This document shows, in pieces, positions 53,165-61,370 of a DNA stretch of 64,000 nt (position 1 is the stretch's first letter; every line of letters starts with the position of its first letter). The stretch covers positions 93,944-157,943 of the forward strand of contig JANSXH010000011.1 of assembly GCA_024743055.1 (NCBI GenBank), in the 5' to 3' direction. The notes under the pieces are model-generated. The model was given only the letters and a program-made list of their open reading frames with translations. It was not told the DNA's origin and made no database searches. This stretch comes from Pseudomonadota bacterium (GTDB taxonomy: Bacteria; Pseudomonadota; Alphaproteobacteria; Sneathiellales; Sneathiellaceae). Made by a program: the position numbers and the translations under genes.

Positions 53165-55294
53165 ATGTCTGACCTTGATACCTTAGATAAGCCTAAATCT
53201 GGAGCCTACAAGACTTTGGGCGCCGGGATAGTGTTGCTTGTGCTGGTTGTGATTGCCGGAATTTGGGCAACGATCAGATTTGTTGATGAGCAACGGGAAC
53301 GGGATATCCTCAATTGGGAAGTCCGTCTGGGCATTGTCGCAGAAAGTCGAACGGCAAGTATCGATGACTGGCTACGAAAGCAACAGCAGGCTATCGGCAC
53401 GCTGGCAAACAATGCGTCCCTGCAGGTATATCTCACTCAATTGGTGATCGAAACTTCAGAGAATGGTACAGCGATCACGGATGTGCCCGAAGCAGGGTAT
53501 CTGATTAATCTTCTCAACAATCAAGCTGTTATCAGTGGTTTTTGGCAGCCCGAAGAGCCTGAAATTCGTGCCAATGTGACCCGTCCCGGTCGCGCTGGCA
53601 TTGCATTGACGGACAGTACCGGACGCTTGTTGGTTTCCAGTGGCAATATGCCTCCCATGAACCCGAATATTCGTTCTGCTATTGCTGAAGCTGCAGATGG
53701 TAGCCCGGCTCTAATAGATATGTATGAGGGGATAGACGGATCCCCGGCCATGGGTTTTGCGTGGCCAGTGTTCGCTGTTCAGGATGACGCCAATGGCAAG
53801 AAAGTTATCGGCTTTATTATTGGTATCCGTCCCGTTGAGAGCTCCCTGTTTCCTCTTCTCTTTCAGCCTGGGGATACGATGAAAACGGCCGAAACTTATT
53901 TAGTACGCCGGGAAGGTAATCTGGTTCAGTATCTGTCGCCGCTTTCAGATGGAACACGAGCTTTAAGTCGGAAATTGAGTGCAAAAGAAAATCTTGCAGC
54001 AGCTTTTGCAATCGATAATCCCGGAGATTTTGCAATCGCCAGTAATTATTTGGGGTCCAAGGTCCTGGTAACCGGAAGGGCCATCGCGGGTGCTCCCTGG
54101 TTTCTGGTTAGAACGGTCTTTGAAGATGAGGCTCTGGCGGAAACCGAGGATCGTCTTTCGACAATGCTCGTCATCTTCACTATGCTGATCCTCGGGGTTG
54201 CCGTCACAATAATTGCGGTCTGGCGTCATGGGACATCACTTAGGGCAGCGGAACTGGCTGCCCGGCACAAAGAAACCGCAGATACTCTGCAAGAGCGGAG
54301 TGAGTTTCTGAAAATTGTAACCGATCAACAGCCAACCTCGATTGCGGTTTTCGATGCCGAAGATAAATATACCTTCGCTAACCGAGTAGCCTCAGATGGG
54401 GTGGATATCTCCCGCGAAGAAATGATTGGCAAGAAAGTGGCCAGTGTACTTGGCCCGACCCATGCCAAAGAAATCATAGAGATGACGAGTCTGGTTCGTG
54501 GCGACTATGAACCGCGATCAAAGATTACGAAGCTCACCGAGGGAGAAGAAGTCAAGGTCGTCCGATCCGACTTCATTCCCTTACGCTCTCCCCGTGTTGA
54601 AAGCAGGGAAGTCCTCACAGTTTTCCAAGATATCTCAGATGTCGTTTTTGAACGGGAGAGACGGGAACAAGTCTTACGTAGTCTGGTGTCGACCTTGGTT
54701 GGATTTGTTGACCGCCGGGATCCGTTTTCAGCCAATCAATCGCGCCGGGTCGCTGCCGTCGCAGTTGCCATTGCATCGGAAATGAAAGCATCAGAGGAAG
54801 TTACTCAGACGGTCGATATTGCCGGCAATCTGATGAATATCGGTAAGGTTTTGGTCCCGCCAGAACTGCTAACGAAAACCAAGAATTTGACAAAGAAGGA
54901 AATGGAGATCATCCGCAACAGTATCTTCGCCAGCGCCGATTTGCTCGAAGATGTTGAGTTCGATCTGCCCGTATCGGCGACCCTTCGACAAATTCACGAG
55001 AATTGGGACGGCTCCGGCCAACCACGGGGTCTCAAGGGGATTGAGATCAGCGAAGCTGCCCGTATTATCGCTGTCGCCAATGCTTTCGTTGGTATGGTTA
55101 GCCCACGGGCTTATCGCAGCGCCCTTAGTTTTAGTGCGACAGTGAAGCAATTGCTGGAAGATGCGGACATACGCTTCGACCGCAAGACGGTGAGTGCTTT
55201 GATTAATTATCTCGAAAATCGCGGTGGACGTGAGGAATGGCAACATTTTGCCCAGCCACCGGAAGATCCCGAAGAAGAGCCGGACAAAAAGTAA
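53165..55294 (+). CDS. Membrane sensor with PAS and highly degenerate HD-GYP domain
   Basis: Protein of 709 residues with the plan of the 43677 gene product: helix 1 (about 18-38), periplasmic domain (about 40-330, Cache-like), helix 2 (about 333-353), PAS (about 380-490) and HD-GYP-like domain (about 500-690). Most metal ligands are lost. The first His is Gln525 (SANQSRRV), the HD pair is Met557-Asn558 (LMNIGK), and a later His is Asn585. GYP has become GQP (618-620). Only His611-Glu612 remain of HHE. It cannot be a normal phosphodiesterase. Its divergent neighbour is the intact LapG-like protease, so it may control that protease from the membrane as LapD does (inference). Confidence 0.87.
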   Translation: MSDLDTLDKPKSGAYKTLGAGIVLLVLVVIAGIWATIRFVDEQRERDILNWEVRLGIVAESRTASIDDWLRKQQQAIGTLANNASLQVYLTQLVIETSENGTAITDVPEAGYLINLLNNQAVISGFWQPEEPEIRANVTRPGRAGIALTDSTGRLLVSSGNMPPMNPNIRSAIAEAADGSPALIDMYEGIDGSPAMGFAWPVFAVQDDANGKKVIGFIIGIRPVESSLFPLLFQPGDTMKTAETYLVRREGNLVQYLSPLSDGTRALSRKLSAKENLAAAFAIDNPGDFAIASNYLGSKVLVTGRAIAGAPWFLVRTVFEDEALAETEDRLSTMLVIFTMLILGVAVTIIAVWRHGTSLRAAELAARHKETADTLQERSEFLKIVTDQQPTSIAVFDAEDKYTFANRVASDGVDISREEMIGKKVASVLGPTHAKEIIEMTSLVRGDYEPRSKITKLTEGEEVKVVRSDFIPLRSPRVESREVLTVFQDISDVVFERERREQVLRSLVSTLVGFVDRRDPFSANQSRRVAAVAVAIASEMKASEEVTQTVDIAGNLMNIGKVLVPPELLTKTKNLTKKEMEIIRNSIFASADLLEDVEFDLPVSATLRQIHENWDGSGQPRGLKGIEISEAARIIAVANAFVGMVSPRAYRSALSFSATVKQLLEDADIRFDRKTVSALINYLENRGGREEWQHFAQPPEDPEEEPDKK

Positions 55295-55316
55295 TTCGCA
55301 CTTATTCTAACTGAAT

Positions 55317-56339
55317 TTAGGTATCAATGGAGGCTTGCAGGGCTGCAGGCCCCGTTAGGATTAGCTTGACGAGCTCGCTCTGACGGCTTGTATCGGTTTT
55401 ACGGAAGACCTGGCGGAGTTGAGAGCGCACCGTATGCATGCTGACATTCCACATTTCGGCAAGATCATCCAGCTTATGTCCGTTGGTCAGACCAAGGGTG
55501 AGACGTCCTTCTGCTGGCGTGAGGCCATACAGTCGACAGATCGTCTCAACCGAGAGAGTGACGGGTTCGGCGGGATCAGAGACAAATAGAACGGCTCCTT
55601 TTCCGGCGACACCGGTTCCGATCGGCGCGACCATCACATTGAGCGGGGAGTCATTTTCCATACGGGTCAGTGAGATCGCGAAATCCCCCTCCGCCTTGGC
55701 TGTCGGGTCTGGCGAGAGCGTTTCTCCTAGAAGCTTGGTAAAGGCTTTGTTTTCACCGGGCAGTGTTGCACGGCAAATTCTATCCGGTCCGACCACCAGG
55801 CCATCGGATTTTTCCAAATATTGTTTAGCTTTGCCATTAAAGAACAGAATTTTTGAATCGGCCGTTACCAAAATCACGCCGATGGGAAGGCGGTTTAGAA
55901 CGGCTGTTGCCGATTCCAGCAACGGCGCAGACTGGCTGTCTTGACGATGCCCACGATGCCTTTGAATGGCGTTGAGCAGACTACGGGACATGCCTTCCGT
56001 AGTTAGCTGGCTTTTTACAAGAAAATCCTGTGCACCAAGGCGTATTGCTTCGCGCCCGACTTCCTCGTCGTCACCCGTGAGAACGACAATGGGTATATCT
56101 GGCAGTTTCTGGTGAATTGTTGCCATGACCTCAAGCTGCTCGCCCGGATTCTCATCCACATCGAGCACAATTACCCAATCACCCTCTACTGGTGCACTGT
56201 CATCAATCTCTTTGAAATTTGGCACATGGACAAAGGCAAAATCCGGCTTTGTCGCATTGGAGAGCAGCCAGCCTAAGTGCCGGGCATCTTCCTCTCGACG
56301 TCCAACGAACTGAACGGTTGCCTTAGTATTTTGGTTCAT
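55317..56339 (-). CDS. Response-regulator-like REC-PAS-LuxR transcription factor
   Basis: Cytoplasmic regulator of 340 residues. The N-terminal receiver-like domain (1 to about 125) keeps a phospho-acceptor-like Asp (VLDVDE), a Thr (VVLTGDD) and a Lys (FLVKSQ). It lacks the usual acidic pair after strand 1, where FVGRREED stands. A PAS-like domain follows (about 145-250). The C-terminal LuxR helix-turn-helix is LTPAEGRLTLGLTNGHKLDD to MHTVRSQLRQVFRKT. No histidine kinase is adjacent. It is convergent with the degenerate HD-GYP gene 22 bases away and is a candidate regulator of this locus. ATG 56339 is preferred to TTG 56342. Confidence 0.85.
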   Translation of the reverse strand: MNQNTKATVQFVGRREEDARHLGWLLSNATKPDFAFVHVPNFKEIDDSAPVEGDWVIVLDVDENPGEQLEVMATIHQKLPDIPIVVLTGDDEEVGREAIRLGAQDFLVKSQLTTEGMSRSLLNAIQRHRGHRQDSQSAPLLESATAVLNRLPIGVILVTADSKILFFNGKAKQYLEKSDGLVVGPDRICRATLPGENKAFTKLLGETLSPDPTAKAEGDFAISLTRMENDSPLNVMVAPIGTGVAGKGAVLFVSDPAEPVTLSVETICRLYGLTPAEGRLTLGLTNGHKLDDLAEMWNVSMHTVRSQLRQVFRKTDTSRQSELVKLILTGPAALQASIDT

Positions 56340-56613
56340 CAAGAATGCGCATCCCGGAACTTTTACGCCAGATCTTCGGTCTTCCGACCATCAAGTACGC
56401 CTCGAGCATGGACTGAATTACCTAAAATTTTGATAATTTTCGACCCACATAAGACTAAAGTTAAACCCGAATTTCCTTTGATTGCCATAGCTATTAACGT
56501 CCATGTCAGAAGAAACCGGTTTTTTTGGGGCAAAGGGCCAAAAACATTTCTATGTGCTAGCTTTTTTTGTATGACTTCAATTACAGCTCTTTTAGAGCCG
56601 GAATGGGAACGTT

Positions 56614-57171
56614 ATGCCAAGATATATTGCCGTAAATAAACCCTATGGGATGCTAAGCCAGTTCACTGGTGAAGAGGGCCAGAAAACCCTTGCAGAGCTC
56701 GGTCTTCCTGGTGGTGTATATGCTGCAGGGCGGCTCGATAAGGATAGCGAAGGTCTGCTCATTCTATCCGATGACGGTAAATTCATAAAAGGGCTTCTGG
56801 ACCCTGATCACGGCCATAAAAGGATCTATTGGGTCCAAGTGGAAGGAGACCCCTCCAATACTGAAATGGCCAAATTGTCGGCTGGCGTGAAGATAAAAAA
56901 GTATAAAACCAAACCTTGCGAAGCGAAGATCTTAAACCCTCAGCCGGAAATAGCACCACGGAATCCGCCAATCCGGGTAAGGCAATCCATACCAACGAGC
57001 TGGATAGAAATGATTCTTACTGAGGGCAAAAACCGACAAGTACGTCGGATGACAGCAGCTGTCGGCTTTCCCACATTGCGTTTGATCCGCACGCAGATAG
57101 GGAAGCTCGAACTTGGAGATATCTCGACAGGGGCGTGGCGAGAAGTCAGCCGAAAGGAAATTCTGGGCTGA
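56614..57171 (+). CDS. rluE: RluE-type 23S rRNA pseudouridine synthase
   Basis: RsuA/RluE-subfamily pseudouridine synthase of 185 residues without an S4 domain. It has the N-terminal YIAVNKPYGMLSQFT, catalytic Asp in AAGRLDKDSEGLLILSDDG, WVQVEGD and the C-terminal LTEGKNRQVRRMTAAVGFPT. E. coli RluE modifies a single uridine near the peptidyl-transferase centre; the same target is likely but not proven. GGGAA precedes ATG 56614. It is convergent with the Usp gene 18 bases away. Confidence 0.9.
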   Translation: MPRYIAVNKPYGMLSQFTGEEGQKTLAELGLPGGVYAAGRLDKDSEGLLILSDDGKFIKGLLDPDHGHKRIYWVQVEGDPSNTEMAKLSAGVKIKKYKTKPCEAKILNPQPEIAPRNPPIRVRQSIPTSWIEMILTEGKNRQVRRMTAAVGFPTLRLIRTQIGKLELGDISTGAWREVSRKEILG

Positions 57172-57189
57172 CTTCCCTAATTTCTTTTC

Positions 57190-58014
57190 TTAATGGGCAA
57201 AAAGGACAGGCGCGGTCATATGGGAAAGAATGTTTTCTGTCGCGCCACCCAGGATCATTTCCCGAAGGCGGCTATGACCATAAGCGCCCATGACTAGCAT
57301 ATCAGCACTATAATCCACGAGCGCATCAAGCAGGGCATCGCCAACGCCAATACCCGGCCATTGCCCTGATTTATAGGTCGCTTCAATGCCATGTCGTTTG
57401 AGATGGCCAAGTATGTGCTCCATTTCATAGGCTTCATCTTCTTTCGCATTTACGCTGACCAAGGTTACTTTTTCGGCCTTCTTCAAAAAAGGCATGGCCT
57501 CATGCAACGCACGGGAGGATTCTCGGGAATTGTTCCAGGCAACCAGAACATGTTTGCCAAAATCCCTATATTTCCCAGCAAACGGGATTGTCAGGACTGG
57601 GCGAGGGGAGCTAACAACTAACTCATCCGCAACATATTGGCTTTGTGCATTATTTTCTGCATCCGGATCTCCTTGTCCGAGAATGACCAAATCTACAGCT
57701 ACTGCATGTTCGTTGATCAGGTCTGGTGCATACCCTTCCTCAATGACAATCTCCACCTCGCGGCCAATTTTTCCGGCATATTCTTCCAGCTTTGCCTTGG
57801 CCTCCGCGGCATGCTCTTCTTCGACCTTTCGCGATTGCTCAATGAATTCAGGAGGAACATATCCCATAAAGGAGGTTGGGACTGTGACCTGTGAGATTGT
57901 AAACAGGGCTTTGACATGGGCGTCATAGTCCTCAGCGATGCCAAGTGCCGCTTCGATCCGCTGATCCAGCTGCGGATCGTTATTGAGATGTAGCAGAATG
58001 GTTTTGATAGACAT
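57190..58014 (-). CDS. Universal stress protein with two Usp domains
   Basis: Tandem UspA-fold protein of 274 residues. The first domain starts MSIKTILLHLNNDPQLDQRI and includes VDLVILGQGDPDAE. The second starts at KHVLVAWNNSRESSRAL and ends with the nucleotide-binding motif MLVMGAYGHSRLREMILGGA (G-x2-G-x9-G type). Only the second domain keeps the ATP-binding glycine pattern clearly. It is divergent from the AhpD-ECF41 pair across 253 bases. The family is induced by stress and stationary phase; no such control is visible here. Confidence 0.92.
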   Translation of the reverse strand: MSIKTILLHLNNDPQLDQRIEAALGIAEDYDAHVKALFTISQVTVPTSFMGYVPPEFIEQSRKVEEEHAAEAKAKLEEYAGKIGREVEIVIEEGYAPDLINEHAVAVDLVILGQGDPDAENNAQSQYVADELVVSSPRPVLTIPFAGKYRDFGKHVLVAWNNSRESSRALHEAMPFLKKAEKVTLVSVNAKEDEAYEMEHILGHLKRHGIEATYKSGQWPGIGVGDALLDALVDYSADMLVMGAYGHSRLREMILGGATENILSHMTAPVLFAH

Positions 58015-58154
58015 TGGGTTTTCCTATTTTAAGTCGTGTCATTGATAAGTTTGCCCGACTTTCCTCTGGATCGCCTTGATTTGAGACAAGAAAAAATATC
58101 CGGTTTGCAGTTTGGCTCCTTCAACCATAGGAATTGTAGGTCTTTCTGACAACT

Positions 58155-58181
58155 CGAATAAAGGTGAATTTCACCTATTCG
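58155..58181. promoter_or_regulatory. Imperfect palindrome in divergent region
   Basis: CGAATA-AA-GGTGAA-T-TTCACC-TATTCG: two nested dyads (CGAATA/TATTCG and GGTGAA/TTCACC) with a 2-base bulge. A run of nine A follows on the plus strand, so it is not an intrinsic terminator in either direction. It lies 20 bases upstream of the ECF41 promoter and 141 bases upstream of the Usp start, a good place for an operator. Confidence 0.4.
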
Positions 58182-58200
58182 AAAAAAAAACGCATCTGTA

Positions 58201-58227
58201 TGTCACAAAGGTGGCCTCCCAATCGTC
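58201..58227 (+). promoter_or_regulatory. ECF41-type sigma factor promoter
   Basis: TGTCACA (58201-58207), exactly 16 bases, then CGTC (58224-58227). This equals the consensus known for ECF41 sigma factors (TGTCACA-N16-CGTC). It stands 41 bases before the AhpD-like gene and its co-transcribed ECF41 sigma factor, implying autoregulation. Confidence 0.9.
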
Positions 58228-58267
58228 TTCTAATTAGTACGACCAAAATGTGATGAAGGAGAAATGC

Positions 58268-58699
58268 GTGTTAGCAGAAAATACAATTAATCATGCCGTT
58301 AGTGGCGGCGATCTCATGTCCGCACTTACAAACGTTGAGCAGCTTCTTAGAGGAAAGGGAATTGAAAAAGCGCTGCATCACCTGATTTTGCTAAGGGCAT
58401 CCCAGATCAATAAATGTGCTTTTTGTGTAGACATGCACACACGGGAAGCGCGCGAAGACGGTGAAACCGACCAGCGTCTGGACCATCTCATTGTCTGGCG
58501 GCAAATGGATGAATACACCCCTCGTGAGCGAGCAGCATTGGCCTGGGTAGAAGCCTTGACAGAGTTGAAACCAGAAGCCGATTTTTCATCGCTTCGAACC
58601 ACCCTTAAGGAACTTTTCAGCGATGAGGAAATTTCCACCATTACTACAATCGTTGCTATGATCAATTTATGGAACAGAGTTCAGATATCGAACCACTGA
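58268..58699 (+). CDS. Carboxymuconolactone decarboxylase / AhpD-like protein
   Basis: AhpD-fold protein of 143 residues with the redox motif CAFCVDMHTREA (C-x-x-C-x3-H) after the helix LHHLILLRASQINK. Such proteins act as peroxide-related thiol reductants and are the classic partners of ECF41 sigma factors. GTG 58268 is chosen: AAGGAG (58256-58261) is 6 bases upstream. The in-frame GTG/ATG at 58250-58253 lie before that ribosome site. The stop overlaps the sigma gene start (TGATG). Confidence 0.9.
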   Translation: MLAENTINHAVSGGDLMSALTNVEQLLRGKGIEKALHHLILLRASQINKCAFCVDMHTREAREDGETDQRLDHLIVWRQMDEYTPRERAALAWVEALTELKPEADFSSLRTTLKELFSDEEISTITTIVAMINLWNRVQISNH

Positions 58700-59607
58700 T
58701 GACGCCAAACACTGAAAATGTAACCGAATTTGAGCAGGCGAGGCCTACTTTGACCGGTCTCGCCTATCGGATTACGGGATCCTATGCCGAAGCGGAAGAT
58801 GTCGTTCAGGATGTTTATTTTTCCTGGCGTACCCTCGATCATTCGACAATCAGTAACCCCCGAAGCTGGCTGGTGACCGCCTGTACACGCAAAGCAATCG
58901 ACAGCTTGCGGGCAGCCCGCAACTCGCGCACGGAATATATTGGTCCCTGGTTACCCGAACCCCTTCAAACTGATTATCTTAGCGGTCCTGACTCATCCCT
59001 GCTTCTGTCAGAGAGTGTCACCACGGCTTTTCTTGTCGTTATGGAGCGACTGTCACCGAAGGAAAGAGCGGCGTTTATCCTGCGTGAGGTATTCGAGCAG
59101 GATTATTGCCAAGTCGCGGAAAGCCTTGGGGTATCCGAAGCGGCTTGCCGTAAACTGGTGTCTAGGGCCAAAACCAATGTCAAAGATCAGCCAAAAAAAA
59201 CACAACCTCCACCTGAGCGGCAGGATGAAATTATTGCTGCATTCAATGCTGCTGTCCGTACCGGAGATACTGGGCGACTAACGGAACTTATTTCAGACGA
59301 CATTGTCCTAAAAGCAGACGGTGGCGGAAAAGTTATTGCAGTGCGACGACCTCTTGAAGGTCGAACGACGGTTTTAAAATTTACGACAAAGGTCTTGTTC
59401 CGTGCCTGGGCGGAGCAGTCTGTCAGGACGGTCGAATTTAATGCAAGTCGTGCGCTATTGATTGAAAAAGATGATGTGCCAACCGCTCTCGTAACTCTTG
59501 CTTATGACGAGTTCGAGAAACTGTGCGACATCTTTATTGTTCGAAATCCAGACAAATTGGCCCATGTAAAGGCTGCAAGTGAATTCCAAGGCCGACTCCT
59601 CACGTAA
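58699..59607 (+). CDS. ECF41-group RNA polymerase sigma factor with SnoaL-like extension
   Basis: Extracytoplasmic-function sigma factor of 302 residues. Region 2 is visible as GLAYRITGSYAEAEDVVQDV and region 4 as MERLSPKERAAFILREVF to VSEAACRKLVSRAKTN. The C-terminal SnoaL-like domain (about 175-302) carries both ECF41 hallmarks, DGGGK (ADGGGKVIAV) and NPDKL (VRNPDKLAHV). In this group the extension replaces an anti-sigma factor. ATG 58699 overlaps the AhpD stop in TGATG; an in-frame ATG at 58669 would overlap by 31 bases. Transcription probably starts from the promoter at 58201. Confidence 0.95.
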   Translation: MTPNTENVTEFEQARPTLTGLAYRITGSYAEAEDVVQDVYFSWRTLDHSTISNPRSWLVTACTRKAIDSLRAARNSRTEYIGPWLPEPLQTDYLSGPDSSLLLSESVTTAFLVVMERLSPKERAAFILREVFEQDYCQVAESLGVSEAACRKLVSRAKTNVKDQPKKTQPPPERQDEIIAAFNAAVRTGDTGRLTELISDDIVLKADGGGKVIAVRRPLEGRTTVLKFTTKVLFRAWAEQSVRTVEFNASRALLIEKDDVPTALVTLAYDEFEKLCDIFIVRNPDKLAHVKAASEFQGRLLT

Positions 59608-59693
59608 AATTTTTTACAAGGCTCCCTGAAACTCTGATATGTACAGGGCGACTTTTTATTGAGCGTGGTCCATTCGGACAAAGGATGCGGTAA

Positions 59694-60251
59694 ATGGATG
59701 CCATAGAAGCGCTGACATCGCGGAAATCAGTTGCCATGCTGGAAGAGCCAGCCCCGTCAAAAGACGACCTTGAGACGTTGTTCGCTGCAGCCGTGCGGGC
59801 GCCGGATCATTGCCGCCTTCGGCCATGGCGTTTCGTTGTTATTGAGGGCGAAGGGCGCAACAGGCTGGGAGATATTTTTGCTGAAGCATTGCAAAAGCGG
59901 GAGCCTGGCTCTACGGAGGCAATGCAGGAAAAAACCCGTGGAAAACCGCTTCGTGCACCAATGATCATTGCAGTGATCGCAAAGGTTCAGGATCATCCAA
60001 AAGTCCCACATGTAGAGCAGGTCCTATCAGCGGGAGCGGCTGCGCAGAATATTATGTTGGCGGCTCATGCTATGGGCTATGCCGGTATCTGGCGCAGCGG
60101 CTCACCTTGCTTTGACCCCCATGTTAAAGAAGCATTGGGAGCAGTTGATAAGGATCAGATCGTTGGTTTTTTGTATCTTGGGACGGCGAGCAGATTGATG
60201 CCGCTACCACAGGAACCTGTTGCGGACTATGTGGAGCATTGGTCCGACTGA
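59694..60251 (+). CDS. Nitroreductase family protein (YdjA-like)
   Basis: FMN-dependent nitroreductase-fold protein of 185 residues. It has the N-terminal ALTSRKSVAMLEEPAPSKDD, the FMN-binding region VRAPDHCRLRPWRFVVIEG, AGAAAQNIMLAAHAMGYAGI and VGFLYLGTA. The short length and RxPDHxxLRPWRF segment place it near YdjA. The physiological substrate is unknown. ATG 59694 is 86 bases after the sigma factor stop. Confidence 0.9.
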   Translation: MDAIEALTSRKSVAMLEEPAPSKDDLETLFAAAVRAPDHCRLRPWRFVVIEGEGRNRLGDIFAEALQKREPGSTEAMQEKTRGKPLRAPMIIAVIAKVQDHPKVPHVEQVLSAGAAAQNIMLAAHAMGYAGIWRSGSPCFDPHVKEALGAVDKDQIVGFLYLGTASRLMPLPQEPVADYVEHWSD

Positions 60252-60304
60252 AAAAAATTAAACGTATGGGGCGCATCATACGAGAACGAAAAGGGAGTTT
60301 CCTG

Positions 60305-61213
60305 TTGTCTGATATCATTTTCCATCATTACGATCCGTCACCTTTCGGAGAGAAGATACGATCAATATTTGGCTTTAAAGGCCTTGCCTGGCAGTCCGTT
60401 CAGATTCCGCGGATGATGCCTAAGCCGGATGTAATGCCGCTAACCGGTGGCTATCGTAAAACTCCGGTGATGCAAATCGGCGCCCACATCTTTTGTGATA
60501 CTCAGACCATTATTCGTGAGTTAGAAACTCGCTTTCCAACCCCGACATTATTTCCAAACAACAGTGAATTTTTGGGTTGGGGTATGAGCTTCTGGACGGA
60601 TAAACTGCTGTTTGGCGCTTCGGCCGGGATCGTATTTGGTGCTTTTGGCGACAAGATGCCTGAGGAATTTATTAAGGACCGAGCTGAATATTCCGGCGGC
60701 AATATCAATGTTGAAAAAATGAAGGCGGCGCTTCCCTATACCATGCAGCAATATAAAACCATGCTGGATTGGGCGGAGCAGGGACTTTCTGATGGGCGTT
60801 CCTTCTTTCTCGGCGAAGAGGCAAGCCTTGTAGATTTTGATCTCTACTATAATCTCTGGTTTGTCAGCCGTGTGCCAGAAGCCAAATCACTAGTGGATGA
60901 ATTCCCTAAACTTAGTAAATGGGTTGAGAGGGTTGCCGGTTTTGGCCATGGACAGCAATCGGAACTAAGTTCCACCGACGCGCTGGCGGTTGCCAAGGAA
61001 GACGATGTCAGTGGTTGGAGTGGCAGCATTGAAGAAGGTGAAGGCCTTAGTAAAGGGAATACAATTACTGTTATGCCAAACGACACAGGTCGCGTGCCTG
61101 TCACAGGAGAACTTCTCAGTCTGACAAAGCAGGAGGTGGCTATCCGACATAACAATGATACGGTTGGGGATGTGATCATCCATTTCCCTAGAGCCGGTTT
61201 TATCATTAGCTAA
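60305..61213 (+). CDS. Glutathione S-transferase-like protein
   Basis: GST-fold protein of 302 residues. The N-terminal thioredoxin-like domain begins DIIFHHYDPSPFGEKIRS, with GGYRKTPVMQIGAHIFCDTQ holding the cis-Pro and glutathione-site residues. The C-terminal helical domain contains GLSDGRSFFLGEEASLVDFD. An extra C-terminal 80 residues (TITVMPNDTGRVPVTGELLS) look like a beta-rich add-on not usual in GSTs. TTG 60305 is the likely start, with GGGAG 7 bases upstream. An ATG at 60239 overlaps the nitroreductase and lacks a ribosome site. Substrate unknown. Confidence 0.82.
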   Translation: MSDIIFHHYDPSPFGEKIRSIFGFKGLAWQSVQIPRMMPKPDVMPLTGGYRKTPVMQIGAHIFCDTQTIIRELETRFPTPTLFPNNSEFLGWGMSFWTDKLLFGASAGIVFGAFGDKMPEEFIKDRAEYSGGNINVEKMKAALPYTMQQYKTMLDWAEQGLSDGRSFFLGEEASLVDFDLYYNLWFVSRVPEAKSLVDEFPKLSKWVERVAGFGHGQQSELSSTDALAVAKEDDVSGWSGSIEEGEGLSKGNTITVMPNDTGRVPVTGELLSLTKQEVAIRHNNDTVGDVIIHFPRAGFIIS

Positions 61214-61220
61214 ATTTGAT

Positions 61221-61242
61221 TGGCGAGACCTTGGTCTCGCCA
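61221..61242. terminator. Perfect hairpin after GST-like gene
   Basis: TGGCGAGACC (61221-61230) and GGTCTCGCCA (61233-61242) form a near-continuous 9- to 10-bp stem, 7 bases after the GST stop. No strong T-run follows, so it may be a weak or Rho-assisted terminator or an mRNA 3' stabilising element. Confidence 0.5.
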
Positions 61243-61370
61243 TGTTCACATCATATATGTATAGTAAGGTGTTGAAGAATTTGCATTGTATCGCCGGAGT
61301 TTGTTAGTCTGCCGGCCAATAAGGCGGCATTTCAGGTCGCTTAAAATTTTACATCTGTATGGAGTGCGTT

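Noticed and set aside
59604..59657. Possible terminators after the ECF41 gene (GTAAAATTTTTTAC and CCCTG...CAGGG followed by CGAC and a T-run)
   Set aside because: Stems are only 5-6 bp and the T-run is offset from the stem; not convincing.
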